The translations under genes and the position numbers were made by a program. The notes below the pieces were generated by a model, which worked only from the letters and a program-made list of their open reading frames with translations, had not been told where the DNA came from and made no database searches. Positions 17,586-26,414 of a stretch of DNA of 64,000 nt are shown here, piece by piece. The stretch comes from Streptomyces sp. BK340 (GTDB taxonomy: Bacteria; Actinomycetota; Actinomycetes; Streptomycetales; Streptomycetaceae), in the NCBI RefSeq assembly GCF_007827595.1, contig NZ_VISR01000008.1, positions 1 to 64,000 on the forward strand, written 5' to 3'. Position 1 is the first letter of the stretch, and each line of letters opens with the position of its first letter.

Positions 17586-19043
17586 ATGACCCAGCAGTCA
17601 GTGGAGCCCAGGACCGCAGCCGACGACGCGGGCGAAGGCACGCGCATCGCGGCAGGTCGGTCCTGGCTCGACCGGTACTTCCACATATCGAAGAGAGGGT
17701 CCACGGTCTCGACAGAGGTCCGCGGCGGCATCACCACCTTCATGGCGATGGCCTACATCCTCCTGCTCAACCCCCTCATCCTGTCCGGCAAGGACGCGGC
17801 GGGGGACACACTCGGCCAGAAGGCGCTGATCACCGCGACCGCGTTCGCGGCGGCCTTCACCACGCTGCTGATGGGATTCGTCGGCAAGGTGCCGCTCGCC
17901 CTCGCCGCCGGCCTCTCCGTCTCCGGCGTCCTGTCCTCGCAGGTCGCCCCCAACATGACCTGGCCGCAGGCCATGGGCATGTGCGTGATGTACGGCGTCG
18001 TCATCATGCTGCTGGTCGTCACCGGCCTGCGTGAGATGATCATGAACGCGATTCCGCTCGCGCTCAAGCACGGCATCACGATGGGCATCGGCCTCTTCAT
18101 CGCCCTCATCGGCTTCTACAAGGCCGGCTTCGTGCACCAGGGCGCGCACACCCCCGTCACCCTCGGCCCCGCGGGCGAACTCGCCGGCTGGCCCGTGCTG
18201 CTCTTCGCCGGCACCCTGCTGCTGATCTTCATGCTGCAGGCCCGGAACATCCCCGGCGCCATCCTCATCGGCATCGTCTCCGGCACGATCGTCGCCGCGG
18301 TCCTCAACGCCGCCGGCGTCATCGCTCCCAAGCAGTGGGCGAACGGCGCCCCCGAACTGCACGGCAGCGCGGTCTCGATGCCCGACTTCTCGCTCTTCGG
18401 GCACGTCGAGTTCGGCGGCTGGGGCAAGGTCGGCGCGATGACCGTCGGCATGATCGTCTTCACGCTCGTGCTCGCCGGGTTCTTCGACGCGATGGCCACC
18501 ATCATCGGCGTCGGCACCGAGGCCAAGCTGGCCGACGACAAGGGCCGCATGCCGGGCCTGTCCAAGGCGCTGTTCATCGACGGCGCCGGCGGTGCGATCG
18601 GCGGTGTGGCGGGCGGCTCCGGCCAGACGGTCTTCATCGAGTCGGCGACCGGCGTCGGCGAGGGAGCCCGCACGGGTCTGGCCTCCGTGGTCACGGGCCT
18701 GTTCTTCGCGGCCTGTCTCTTCTTCACCCCGGTCACCGCGATCGTCCCGCAGGAGGTCGCCTCCGCCGCCCTGGTCGTCATCGGCGCCATGATGCTGATG
18801 AACGCCCGGCACGTGGACTGGGCCGACCGCGCCACCGCGATCCCGGTCTTCCTGACCGTCGTCCTGATGCCGTTCACGTACACCATCACCACCGGTGTCG
18901 CCGCGGGCGTCATCTCCTACGTGGGCATCAAGACCGCCCAGGGCAAGGCCCGCGAGATCGGCGCCTTCATGTGGGGTCTGACGGTCGTCTTCCTGATCTA
19001 CTTCGCACTGCATCCGATCGAGGGCTGGCTCGGCGTGCACTAG
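17586..19043 (+). CDS. NCS2/AzgA-type purine permease
   Basis: A 485-aa membrane transporter with about 12-14 hydrophobic helices. It has the AzgA family signatures GGITTFMAMAYILLLNP (about 48-64), GLSVSGVLS, the NAIPLALKHGITMGIGLFIA motif and GFFDAMATIIGVGTEAKLA. AzgA proteins are proton symporters for adenine, guanine or hypoxanthine in the plasma membrane. Its position between xdh and xdhC suggests that it imports the substrate of the dehydrogenase. The ATG at 17586 follows GGGAG. The 208-bp upstream gap and hairpin suggest its own promoter in addition to read-through. Confidence 0.88.
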   Translation: MTQQSVEPRTAADDAGEGTRIAAGRSWLDRYFHISKRGSTVSTEVRGGITTFMAMAYILLLNPLILSGKDAAGDTLGQKALITATAFAAAFTTLLMGFVGKVPLALAAGLSVSGVLSSQVAPNMTWPQAMGMCVMYGVVIMLLVVTGLREMIMNAIPLALKHGITMGIGLFIALIGFYKAGFVHQGAHTPVTLGPAGELAGWPVLLFAGTLLLIFMLQARNIPGAILIGIVSGTIVAAVLNAAGVIAPKQWANGAPELHGSAVSMPDFSLFGHVEFGGWGKVGAMTVGMIVFTLVLAGFFDAMATIIGVGTEAKLADDKGRMPGLSKALFIDGAGGAIGGVAGGSGQTVFIESATGVGEGARTGLASVVTGLFFAACLFFTPVTAIVPQEVASAALVVIGAMMLMNARHVDWADRATAIPVFLTVVLMPFTYTITTGVAAGVISYVGIKTAQGKAREIGAFMWGLTVVFLIYFALHPIEGWLGVH

Positions 19044-19092
19044 CCGGCCCGTCAACGCCCTTCCCGCGCAACCCCGTTAAGGAGACCGAGAG

Positions 19093-20244
19093 ATGCTGGA
19101 CATCGCCGAGGAGCTGAACCGGTGGGTCGAGCAGGGCCGTGACTTCGCCGTCGCCACCGTGGTGGCCGTCGGCGGCAGCGCCCCGCGCCAGCCCGGCGCC
19201 GCCCTCGCGGTGGACGCCGACGGCACGGCGATCGGCTCGGTCTCCGGCGGGTGCGTGGAGGGCGCCGTGTACGACCTGTGCCGACAGGCGCTCGAGGACG
19301 GGGAGACCGTGCTGGAGCGCTTCGGGTACAGCGACGAGGACGCCTTCGCCGTCGGCCTGACCTGTGGCGGCATCATCGACATCCTCGTCACACCGGTCCG
19401 GGCGGACGGTCCCGCCCGGCCGGTGCTCGCGGCCGCGCTGGCCGCCGCCGCCCAAGGCGAGGCGGCGGCGGTGGCACGTGTCGTCCGGGGACCGGCCGGA
19501 CTGCTGGGCCGGGCCCTTCTCGTCCGCCCCGACGGCTCCTGCGACGGCGGCTTCGGCGCCCACCCCGAACTGGACCGCACGGTCGCCGCCGAGGCCGGCG
19601 CCTTCCTGGACGCGGGCCGCACCGGCACCCTGGAGATCGGCGAACAGGGCTCCCGCTGCGGCGCCCCGCTCACGCTCCTGGTGGAGTCGTCGGTCCCCGC
19701 CCCCCGCATGATCGTCTTCGGCGCCATCGACTTCGCCTCCGCCCTGGTGCGCGTCGGCAAGTTCCTGAACTACCGCGTCACGGTGTGCGACGCCCGCCCG
19801 GTCTTCGCCACCCGCACCCGTTTCCCGGAGGCGGACGAGATCGTCGTCGAGTGGCCCCACAAGTACCTGGAGCGCACCGAGGTCGACGGCCGCACCGTCC
19901 TGTGCGTCCTCACCCACGACGCCAAGTTCGACGTACCGCTGCTCGAACTGGCCCTGCGCCTGCCGGTCGCCTACGTCGGCGCGATGGGTTCCCGCCGCAC
20001 CCACCTCGACCGCAACGAGCGCCTGCGCGCGGTCGGCGTCACCGAACTCGAACTGGCCCGCCTGCGCTCCCCGATCGGCCTCGACCTCGGCGCCCGCACA
20101 CCCGAGGAGACGGCAATCTCCATCGCCGCGGAGATCGTCGCCAACCGGCGCGGAGGCAGCGGGATCTCGCTGACCGGAGCGCACACCCCGATCCACCACG
20201 ACCTGGCGTCACTGCCGGCGGGGCGGATCGGGTCGGTGGCCTGA
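19093..20244 (+). CDS. xdhC: XdhC/CoxI family molybdenum-cofactor maturation factor
   Basis: A 383-aa cytoplasmic protein. The N-terminal XdhC/CoxI domain has VGGSAPRQPGAALAV, SVSGGCVEGAV and LTCGGIIDILV, whose Cys residues are conserved in the family. The C-terminal Rossmann domain (about 200-340) has MIVFGAIDFASALVRVGKFL and YVGAMGSRRTHLDRNERL. XdhC proteins bind and sulfurate molybdopterin cofactor and insert it into the dehydrogenase large subunit. The ATG at 19093 follows AAGGAGACCGAGAG. It lies 49 bases after the permease stop, so it is likely cotranscribed with it. Confidence 0.88.
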   Translation: MLDIAEELNRWVEQGRDFAVATVVAVGGSAPRQPGAALAVDADGTAIGSVSGGCVEGAVYDLCRQALEDGETVLERFGYSDEDAFAVGLTCGGIIDILVTPVRADGPARPVLAAALAAAAQGEAAAVARVVRGPAGLLGRALLVRPDGSCDGGFGAHPELDRTVAAEAGAFLDAGRTGTLEIGEQGSRCGAPLTLLVESSVPAPRMIVFGAIDFASALVRVGKFLNYRVTVCDARPVFATRTRFPEADEIVVEWPHKYLERTEVDGRTVLCVLTHDAKFDVPLLELALRLPVAYVGAMGSRRTHLDRNERLRAVGVTELELARLRSPIGLDLGARTPEETAISIAAEIVANRRGGSGISLTGAHTPIHHDLASLPAGRIGSVA

Positions 20245-20284
20245 GCAGCCTCCGCCTTCGTGAGGGAACCTCGAGCGGGCTGTG

Positions 20285-23083
20285 TCAGCGGAACTCCGAC
20301 GGGGGAAGCACCGACAGGCTGCCCTTGGTCAGCAGAGGCGCGAGGCAACCGGGTGCCTCGGGCAGCAGTCGGTTGACTGAAGCCTGCACCGCCTCCCAGG
20401 CCGCGCTGCCTGTGAGGGCCTGGCGGCCCTCCCCGGCGATGTAGTCCCTGTGGTTCTCCAGGAACGTATTGGCGTCGTATTGGTTCGAGAAAATGTTCGG
20501 TGTGGCCTTGTCGGCCACCAGCCCCACCACTCCGCAGAGCGCATCGAGGAAGACGGGCTCGTGTGAACCGCGATGCAGTTCCGTGAGAGCCACTCCCATG
20601 TTGAGCAGTCCGCTGACGACAGCGCGCATGCTTCGGGAAATGTGCAGCGCGACGCCGTCGAGCAGGACGTTCATGCCGTATTTCCCGGTCTGACCGGCCG
20701 ATGTGCCCCATTCCTGGACGAACGTGATGACCGAGTCCGGGTCACTCATCGACTCCAGCTCGCCGCACGTCCCTTCGGCAACCGACAACGCCTCGTCGCG
20801 GTTCCCGGTCACACGCAGGGTCGACATCAGCGCCGTACGGAAACTGAGCCGACGCGGAGCGGCCTCGACCGCGGTACGGGCAGCGGCCACCGCCTCGGTC
20901 CCCAGCCCGAGGTGCTTGTTGTCCCGGCGGAACAAGCCACGGGCCAGATAGGCCGCGGCGTGTAGGTCGTCGGCGAATGCGTCGGACTCCCGGGACAAGT
21001 CGATCGCCGCCGTCACAAGCCGGCGTGAGAGGCCGACCAGCTCGTCCGGGTCCCGCTCGCGGCTGATGGAGAGGGCGGCTTCGGCGATGGTCTGGTGACG
21101 GATCCAAAGGCCGTAATCCGGCTGAGTCACCGCGGCCTCGATGCCCAGTGGGTCGGTGACCGCATCCTGCACCAAGTAGTCCTCGTCCAGGCCGACCACC
21201 CGTCCGAGGACTCGCAACGTCAGAGGGTACGAGTTCTCCCTCTTCCGGTCGTAGGCGACGTGCAGCAAGGCGATCATCAGGAAGCACTGTGCCAGCGAGG
21301 TGCCCTCCACCGCCGGATGCTCCTCCATCCGGTCCAGCAGCTTGCAGACGTGGTCCCGAAGCAACGGGCCGTAGCGCAACTGGAGCATGGTGCCCACCAG
21401 CGAGCTGTCCTGCCGTCCGTAGAGGGCCCGGGACAGGGAGACCAGCTTGCTCGCACGCTTGTCTCGGGGAGTTCCTGCCAACTCGCCGAGGACACCCAGC
21501 TGTTCCCAAGCCGCGACCAGCAATTCACCATCCGCGTCCTGGAGGCCGAAGTTGCCCACGACGCGCACATGGTCCGCGAGCCGCTGGTATCCGCGGCGCG
21601 ACCGCCAGTCACGCTCCTGACCCGCAAGCAGGACGAGGATGTCGTCGCGGCCCCTGCTCTCGCAGGCCAGCATCAACTGCCGCAGCTCTTCGATGAACCG
21701 TGCGCCCTGGTCGGTGACGAGGACGATTCGGTGTCCCGGCCGCTCAGGGACGGACAGGACGGCCTCGACGTCGATGGGGCTCCTGCGCTCTCGCCAGAAG
21801 ACCGTGACGTCCTCGCGTCCGCGTACCAGGTCGACGGCTGTCTGCAGCAGCGCGATCGATTTCCCCTCGCCCATGGGGCCCACCGCCGCCACGATGCGCT
21901 TGCGTACGTCGCCGTTCAGGCAACGGTGCAGTTCGCCCGTGAGCTTCGTGACCACGGACAGGCGCGGTACCCGCGGGTCGAGCGCTTCCTGCCAGCCGGG
22001 TTCTCGCCCGTCGAAGAACAACTCGACGTCTGCGGTGGAGTGTTCCTTGGCCGCCGTGTCATCGAGCATGGCTTGGTCGACGCGAGTCCAACCTGGCGGG
22101 CATTCGACGGCCTTGGTGTAATTCGCATGGATTCGCGGAAACAGCCGGTTGGCGTCGATTTCCTCGAAGAAGGTCCACCGGGGTGTCTTCTGCAGTTCAC
22201 TCAGCAACGGTGCGTCTCTGATGGCAGCGGCGAGGTCCGTGAAGGAGCACCAGATCAGGTCGATACCGTTGTGGTCCTTCGCTCGGACCCGTTCCAGCAG
22301 AGAACGCGAGAAGGCGTCGTTCCAACCGCTGTAACCGACGACCACGACGACATGGTCGCGCAGCGCGCTGCGCAGACTGTCGGACAGCTCAGGCCGGTCC
22401 GTGGTCAACTGGCCGACCGTGTTGAGAGTGTCCCCCTCGCGCCAGTAGCCGTGGACGTGCACGATGTTGACGGCGTTCTCGTCCTCGCCGTGTCTGATTC
22501 TGCCGTCGAAGTCCAGGTACTGCATGTTCGCCACTGCGCCGGCCTTGCGCACGGCGATCTCCAGCAGCGGATCGAAGTTGGTGGTGATCACCGGACCGCG
22601 TCGCTCGGCGGGCACCGCACGCAGAAGCAGCCCCAGGTGCTCCACCGCCGAGGTGAGCTTCCACAGGCCGGTGTCGTACTCGACCTTCTTGAGGGCCTTC
22701 GAGTCTCCCCGCTCTGCCAGCGTTGCACGCTGCTGGTTGCCGAGTCCCGTGCATGCCTCCAGGACCGCGAGCTGGATGGCCTTGTTGAGTGCGTCCTGGC
22801 CGCGGATCTTCAGGAGCGCAGCGGCAGCGCTCTGGTACTTCTCGCCGCCGGCCTGCCGTCTGATCGCCTGCTTGAGGAGGAGTTGATCCTCCGGTCGGCG
22901 CAGCACGGCGAGCATCTTCTCCACGATCCCGTCCACATTGGGGATCGCTCCGAAACTGATACCCGATCCGGTGACGAAGGAGACCTTGCGGGTTCCCTCC
23001 GTCAGATGACTCGTCAGTCGAGAAACCAGCAGGTCCTCGTCGATGTTCTTCACCCCGCTGCTGTCCACCGAGACGACTCCCAC
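20285..23083 (-). CDS. SIR2-domain P-loop (STAND-like) NTPase, putative defence protein
   Basis: A 932-aa protein in three parts. Residues about 30-290 are a SIR2-like NAD-binding domain: GSGIS (about 39-43), TTNFDPLLE with Asn169, HVHG with His209 and His211, then VVVGYSGWND. Residues about 370-640 are a P-loop NTPase: Walker A GPMGEGKS with Lys408 and a Walker-B-like RIVLVTDQGARF. Residues about 650-932 are helical repeats. In known anti-phage proteins such SIR2 domains deplete NAD once an NTPase/repeat sensor is triggered; applying that here is inference. A divergent membrane-protein gene lies upstream. Codon use is less GC-biased than its neighbours. The GTG at 23083 has a poor ribosome site, so the start is uncertain. 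Confidence 0.7.
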   Translation of the reverse strand: MGVVSVDSSGVKNIDEDLLVSRLTSHLTEGTRKVSFVTGSGISFGAIPNVDGIVEKMLAVLRRPEDQLLLKQAIRRQAGGEKYQSAAAALLKIRGQDALNKAIQLAVLEACTGLGNQQRATLAERGDSKALKKVEYDTGLWKLTSAVEHLGLLLRAVPAERRGPVITTNFDPLLEIAVRKAGAVANMQYLDFDGRIRHGEDENAVNIVHVHGYWREGDTLNTVGQLTTDRPELSDSLRSALRDHVVVVVGYSGWNDAFSRSLLERVRAKDHNGIDLIWCSFTDLAAAIRDAPLLSELQKTPRWTFFEEIDANRLFPRIHANYTKAVECPPGWTRVDQAMLDDTAAKEHSTADVELFFDGREPGWQEALDPRVPRLSVVTKLTGELHRCLNGDVRKRIVAAVGPMGEGKSIALLQTAVDLVRGREDVTVFWRERRSPIDVEAVLSVPERPGHRIVLVTDQGARFIEELRQLMLACESRGRDDILVLLAGQERDWRSRRGYQRLADHVRVVGNFGLQDADGELLVAAWEQLGVLGELAGTPRDKRASKLVSLSRALYGRQDSSLVGTMLQLRYGPLLRDHVCKLLDRMEEHPAVEGTSLAQCFLMIALLHVAYDRKRENSYPLTLRVLGRVVGLDEDYLVQDAVTDPLGIEAAVTQPDYGLWIRHQTIAEAALSISRERDPDELVGLSRRLVTAAIDLSRESDAFADDLHAAAYLARGLFRRDNKHLGLGTEAVAAARTAVEAAPRRLSFRTALMSTLRVTGNRDEALSVAEGTCGELESMSDPDSVITFVQEWGTSAGQTGKYGMNVLLDGVALHISRSMRAVVSGLLNMGVALTELHRGSHEPVFLDALCGVVGLVADKATPNIFSNQYDANTFLENHRDYIAGEGRQALTGSAAWEAVQASVNRLLPEAPGCLAPLLTKGSLSVLPPSEFR

Positions 23084-23242
23084 AGGCAGTTCTGAAAGGG
23101 CTGTCGGATTCTAGCGGTTTCCGGGACTCTCGTTTCGGCGTGAACGAACTTGCGCTGCACAGCTCTTGCGCTACAAGGTGGGCAGCTGGTCGCGGTGCCG
23201 TCGGGACTGCGCACCGCGTCGGGGAAGGCGAGGGGGAGACAG

Positions 23243-23956
23243 GTGGGCGAGGTGATCGGGGGACACCCCGTGATCGAGCCGCGCGCAGCCGATGAGCCGG
23301 GCGCGTCGGCGGCTGTCGGCGCCAGGGCCGCCGGTGCCGGCACTGCACCGACCGAGGGTGGGGGAGGCAGTGGAGTTGCCCCCGCGACGCGGTGTCTGTC
23401 CCCCTGGGCGACCACGGCACTGGGCGTCTTCCTTCTGGCTGATGTCATCGCACTGTGTGGGGCGCTGCTGAGCCTGTGGCCGGTGCTGCTCCACGTCGTC
23501 CAGGCCGGTGGTGCGGTGCCGGCCGCGGCCTCGCGGTGGTCGCCGTTCGGCCTTGGAATGTGGTCGCTCACCGCCGACACGGCGATGCTTCTCGCGGTGA
23601 TCTGCTGCAGCGCACTCGGCAGCTTCGTGCATGCGGCCACCTCGTTCGCCACCTACGTCGGCAACCGTCGGCTGTACGCCAGCTGGCTCTGGTGGTATCT
23701 GCTGCGGGCAGGCATCGGGGTTGCGCTGGCGCTGCTGGTGTACTTTCTGTTGCGGGGCGGTCTGTTCGCCGGAGGCTCTGGGACCGGGGCCACCAATCCA
23801 TATGGCTTCTCCGGCATCGCGGGCCTGTGCGGGCTGTTCTCCAAGCAAGCCACGGACAAGCTCCGCGAAGTCTGTGACACGATCCTCAGCACCAGGGGCG
23901 ACGGCGACGGGGACCGCCGGGACAAGTTGGCAGGGTCCGACGGGGCCGCCCCTTGA
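23243..23956 (+). CDS. Three-TM membrane protein divergent from the SIR2 NTPase
   Basis: A 237-aa protein. Residues 1-60 are a Gly/Ala-rich cytoplasmic leader. Three hydrophobic helices follow: about 62-95 (ALGVFLLADVIALCGALLSL), 112-140 (TADTAMLLAVICCSALGSFV) and 155-180 (YLLRAGIGVALALLVYFLLR). A short soluble tail carries GFSGIAGLCGLFSKQATDKL. The run HAATSFATYVGNRRLYASWL joins helices two and three. I do not recognise a named family. The GTG at 23243 is chosen for its GGGGGAG ribosome site; the frame is open further upstream. Divergence from the SIR2 gene across about 160 bp suggests a shared regulatory region. Confidence 0.6.
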   Translation: MGEVIGGHPVIEPRAADEPGASAAVGARAAGAGTAPTEGGGGSGVAPATRCLSPWATTALGVFLLADVIALCGALLSLWPVLLHVVQAGGAVPAAASRWSPFGLGMWSLTADTAMLLAVICCSALGSFVHAATSFATYVGNRRLYASWLWWYLLRAGIGVALALLVYFLLRGGLFAGGSGTGATNPYGFSGIAGLCGLFSKQATDKLREVCDTILSTRGDGDGDRRDKLAGSDGAAP

Positions 23957-23988
23957 CCGGGCGGTGCCGAGTCAGCGTCAGCCGCCGT

Positions 23989-24432
23989 TCAACCGCCGGT
24001 GCGGAGCAGCCGGTTCACCGCCCGTCCGAACACCGCACGTGACGTCCGCTCCAGCAAGCCGTCGAAGACGCGGGGGAGGAACCGGACCCGCAGTTCCTCC
24101 CGCCACACCACCCGGGCGCGGCCCCCGGGCCCTGGCCGGACCTCGATCTCCGCCCAGCCCAGGACGACCCGGCCGCGCTTCTCCAGCCGGCACAGCCCGG
24201 GCTCGTCGTCCACCGGTGGATGCCAGAGCGTCACCTCCATGGGGTCGTCGAAGGAGAGCGGGCCGAGGCCCGAACGGGCCACGAAGCGTGTGCCCTCCCG
24301 GGTCGGTGCGGGCGTGACCACGGTGACCCGGGTCAGCGGGGCCACCTCGCCGTGGCGGGGCCACTCCGTGAGCCGGCGCCACGCCTCGTCGAGGGGGAGC
24401 GGCACCGTGCGTTCGAAAGAGAAGAAGGGCAC
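23989..24432 (-). CDS. SRPBCC/polyketide-cyclase-like protein
   Basis: A 147-aa single-domain START-like protein. It has the typical opening FSFERTVPLPLDEAWRRLTE, then alternating strands, and a C-terminal long helix (PRVFDGLLERTSRAVFGRAV). Members bind hydrophobic ligands; most in Streptomyces have no known role. The GTG at 24432 is preferred because the fold begins there, although an upstream frame stays open to 24534. It is convergent with the membrane protein gene at 23243-23956. Confidence 0.7.
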   Translation of the reverse strand: MPFFSFERTVPLPLDEAWRRLTEWPRHGEVAPLTRVTVVTPAPTREGTRFVARSGLGPLSFDDPMEVTLWHPPVDDEPGLCRLEKRGRVVLGWAEIEVRPGPGGRARVVWREELRVRFLPRVFDGLLERTSRAVFGRAVNRLLRTGG

Positions 24433-24572
24433 GGCACGATCGTAGGGAATCGCCGCCCGCCACCTGCGCGTTCGGCCCCGGGTCACCTCCCTGGCCCAGC
24501 GGCGGTGCGGCCGCCGGCGAACGGGTGGGCCCACGAGTGGCCGATGGGGCGTGAGGTGTCCACCCTGGAGGA

Positions 24573-25388
24573 GTGAGCACCGCGGGCGGCACCGCGGCGG
24601 CCTCCGGCTGGAGAGGGTTCCTGGAGAGCCCTGTCGTCGGCATGGCTCCGTGGATCATCTTCTCCCTGCTGGTCGGACCCGGCCGGTTCGAGATCTCGGT
24701 CGCGCTGGCGCTGGCCTGCTCGGTCGCCCTGGTCCTCCTCGGCAGGCTGGCCAACCGGGGCAGTTCCTGGAAGCTTCTCGAACTCTGCGACGTGGGATTC
24801 TTCGCCGGCCTGGCCGTCGTCGGCGCCCTGGCGAGCGAGGGCACGCTGCACTGGCTGGAGACGTACGCCGGGGAGGTGTCCAACATCGCGCTGACGCTGA
24901 TCGCTTTCGGCTCGATGGCGTTCCGGACGCCGTTCACCCTGCAGTACGCCCGCGAACAGGTAGACCCGGCCCTCTGGGACACGCCCGCGTTCCTGCGCAC
25001 CAACTACGTCATCACCGGGGTGTGGGGGCTCGCCTTCCTGGTGGCGGCGCTCGCGGGCGGCTACGGCGACCTCGTCCTGCACAACCCGGACAACCTCTGG
25101 ACCGGCTGGATCATCCAGATCCTGGCCATCGTCGCGGCTCTCCGTTTCACCGAGTGGTACCCCGAGGTGGTCCGAGCCCGCACCCGGCGTGACACCGGCC
25201 GCCCCGGCCCCGACCCGCCCCCGGTGTCCGACCTGCTGCTGCCCCTGGCCGGCCTGCTGGTCCCGATCGGGATCGCCGTCCTGGTCTTCGACAACATGTG
25301 GTGGCTGGGCGCCGCCCTCGTCGTGGCCGGCACGCTGCTCACCAAGGCGCTGCGCCGACCCGGAACCGGTGCGGCTCCGAGCGCTTGA
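24573..25388 (+). CDS. Multi-pass membrane protein of unknown function
   Basis: A 271-aa integral membrane protein with about seven hydrophobic helices, including VVGMAPWIIFSLLV, ISVALALACSVALVLLG, LCDVGFFAGLAVVGAL, VITGVWGLAFLVAALAGG and two near the C-terminus (LLLPLAGLLVPIGIAVLVFD). I see no transporter signature. The GTG at 24573 follows CTGGAGGAG. It is followed 109 bases later by an alpha/beta hydrolase on the same strand. Confidence 0.65.
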   Translation: MSTAGGTAAASGWRGFLESPVVGMAPWIIFSLLVGPGRFEISVALALACSVALVLLGRLANRGSSWKLLELCDVGFFAGLAVVGALASEGTLHWLETYAGEVSNIALTLIAFGSMAFRTPFTLQYAREQVDPALWDTPAFLRTNYVITGVWGLAFLVAALAGGYGDLVLHNPDNLWTGWIIQILAIVAALRFTEWYPEVVRARTRRDTGRPGPDPPPVSDLLLPLAGLLVPIGIAVLVFDNMWWLGAALVVAGTLLTKALRRPGTGAAPSA

Positions 25389-25497
25389 CGTGGCGGGTAA
25401 TCGACCCGGTGACCGGCTCCGGGAAGGATCGGGACCGACAGCACGACGGGACGCCCCGTCCCGTCCGATCCCGTCCGGACCATCCCAAGGAGGCCCC

Positions 25498-26388
25498 ATG
25501 CCGTACTACGCGAGCCCCGTCGACGGCACCCGGCTGCACTACGTCGACCACGGCCCCGCCCGCGGACCCGTCGTCGTGTTCGTCAGCAGCGCGTACCTGG
25601 GTTACGAGCTGTGGGAGTACCAGATGCTGCCGCTCGCCGAGGCCGGCTACCGGTGCGTCGGTCTCGACCGGCGCGGCCACGGACGCTCCGACGACGCCTG
25701 GCTCGGCTACGACCTCGACACCCTCGCCGACGACGTGCGCGGACTGCTCGACCACCTCGACCTGCGGGAGGTGACGCTGGTCGGGCACTCCGTCGGCACC
25801 GCCGAGGTGGTGCGCTGCCTGACCCGGCACGGCACCGACCGGGTGGCACGGGCCGTGCTCGTCGCCGGCGTCACACCGGGATTCGTCCGTTCGCCAGGGC
25901 TCCCCCAGGGCGTGGACCCGACGGTCGTGCGCGCCGACGACGAGATCTTCCGGCGCGACCGCGCGGGGTACTTCACCGCCTCGGCGGACGACTTCTTCGC
26001 GGCGAGCCGGCCCGGCAACGAGCTGTCCGCCGCGTATGTCCGCCACCTCGTCGACCGCTGCCTGGCCGCCACGCCCCGTGCCGCGAACGGAGTGCGGGCC
26101 GTGGTGGCCGCGCTCGACCTCACCTGCGAGCTGCCCGGCGTGCGGGTTCCCGTGCTCGTCGTGCACGGTACCCACGACACCTCGGCACCCCTCGCACTCA
26201 CCGGGGAACGCGCCGCGCGGCTGCTGCCGCACGCCACGCTGAAGGTGTACGAGAACGGCGGTCACGGCCTGTTCGCCACCCACGCGCAGCAGCTCACCGC
26301 GGACCTGCGGGAGTTCGTCGACGCGGCGGCCGGCGAGTGCCGTGCGGACGCGGCGGGCGAGAGCCTCGCGGCTGCCCGCGTCGGCTGA
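25498..26388 (+). CDS. Alpha/beta hydrolase (esterase/chloroperoxidase-like)
   Basis: A 296-aa alpha/beta hydrolase. The nucleophile elbow GHSVG sits near residue 99 (LVGHSVGTAEVV). The catalytic Asp lies in VHGTHDTSAP (about 225) and the His in NGGHGLFATHA (about 257). The oxyanion region is FVSSAYLGYE, and LDRRGHGRSDDAW is the usual strand-4 motif. The layout matches cofactor-free haloperoxidases/arylesterases. Substrate is unknown. The ATG at 25498 follows AAGGAGG, and the longer upstream frame is not supported. Confidence 0.82.
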   Translation: MPYYASPVDGTRLHYVDHGPARGPVVVFVSSAYLGYELWEYQMLPLAEAGYRCVGLDRRGHGRSDDAWLGYDLDTLADDVRGLLDHLDLREVTLVGHSVGTAEVVRCLTRHGTDRVARAVLVAGVTPGFVRSPGLPQGVDPTVVRADDEIFRRDRAGYFTASADDFFAASRPGNELSAAYVRHLVDRCLAATPRAANGVRAVVAALDLTCELPGVRVPVLVVHGTHDTSAPLALTGERAARLLPHATLKVYENGGHGLFATHAQQLTADLREFVDAAAGECRADAAGESLAAARVG

Positions 26389-26414
26389 ACCGCCCCGGCT
26401 GAACCACCCCGGCC

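Noticed and set aside
14942..17743. Minus-strand frame of 933 codons
   Set aside because: Antisense to the xanthine dehydrogenase large subunit.
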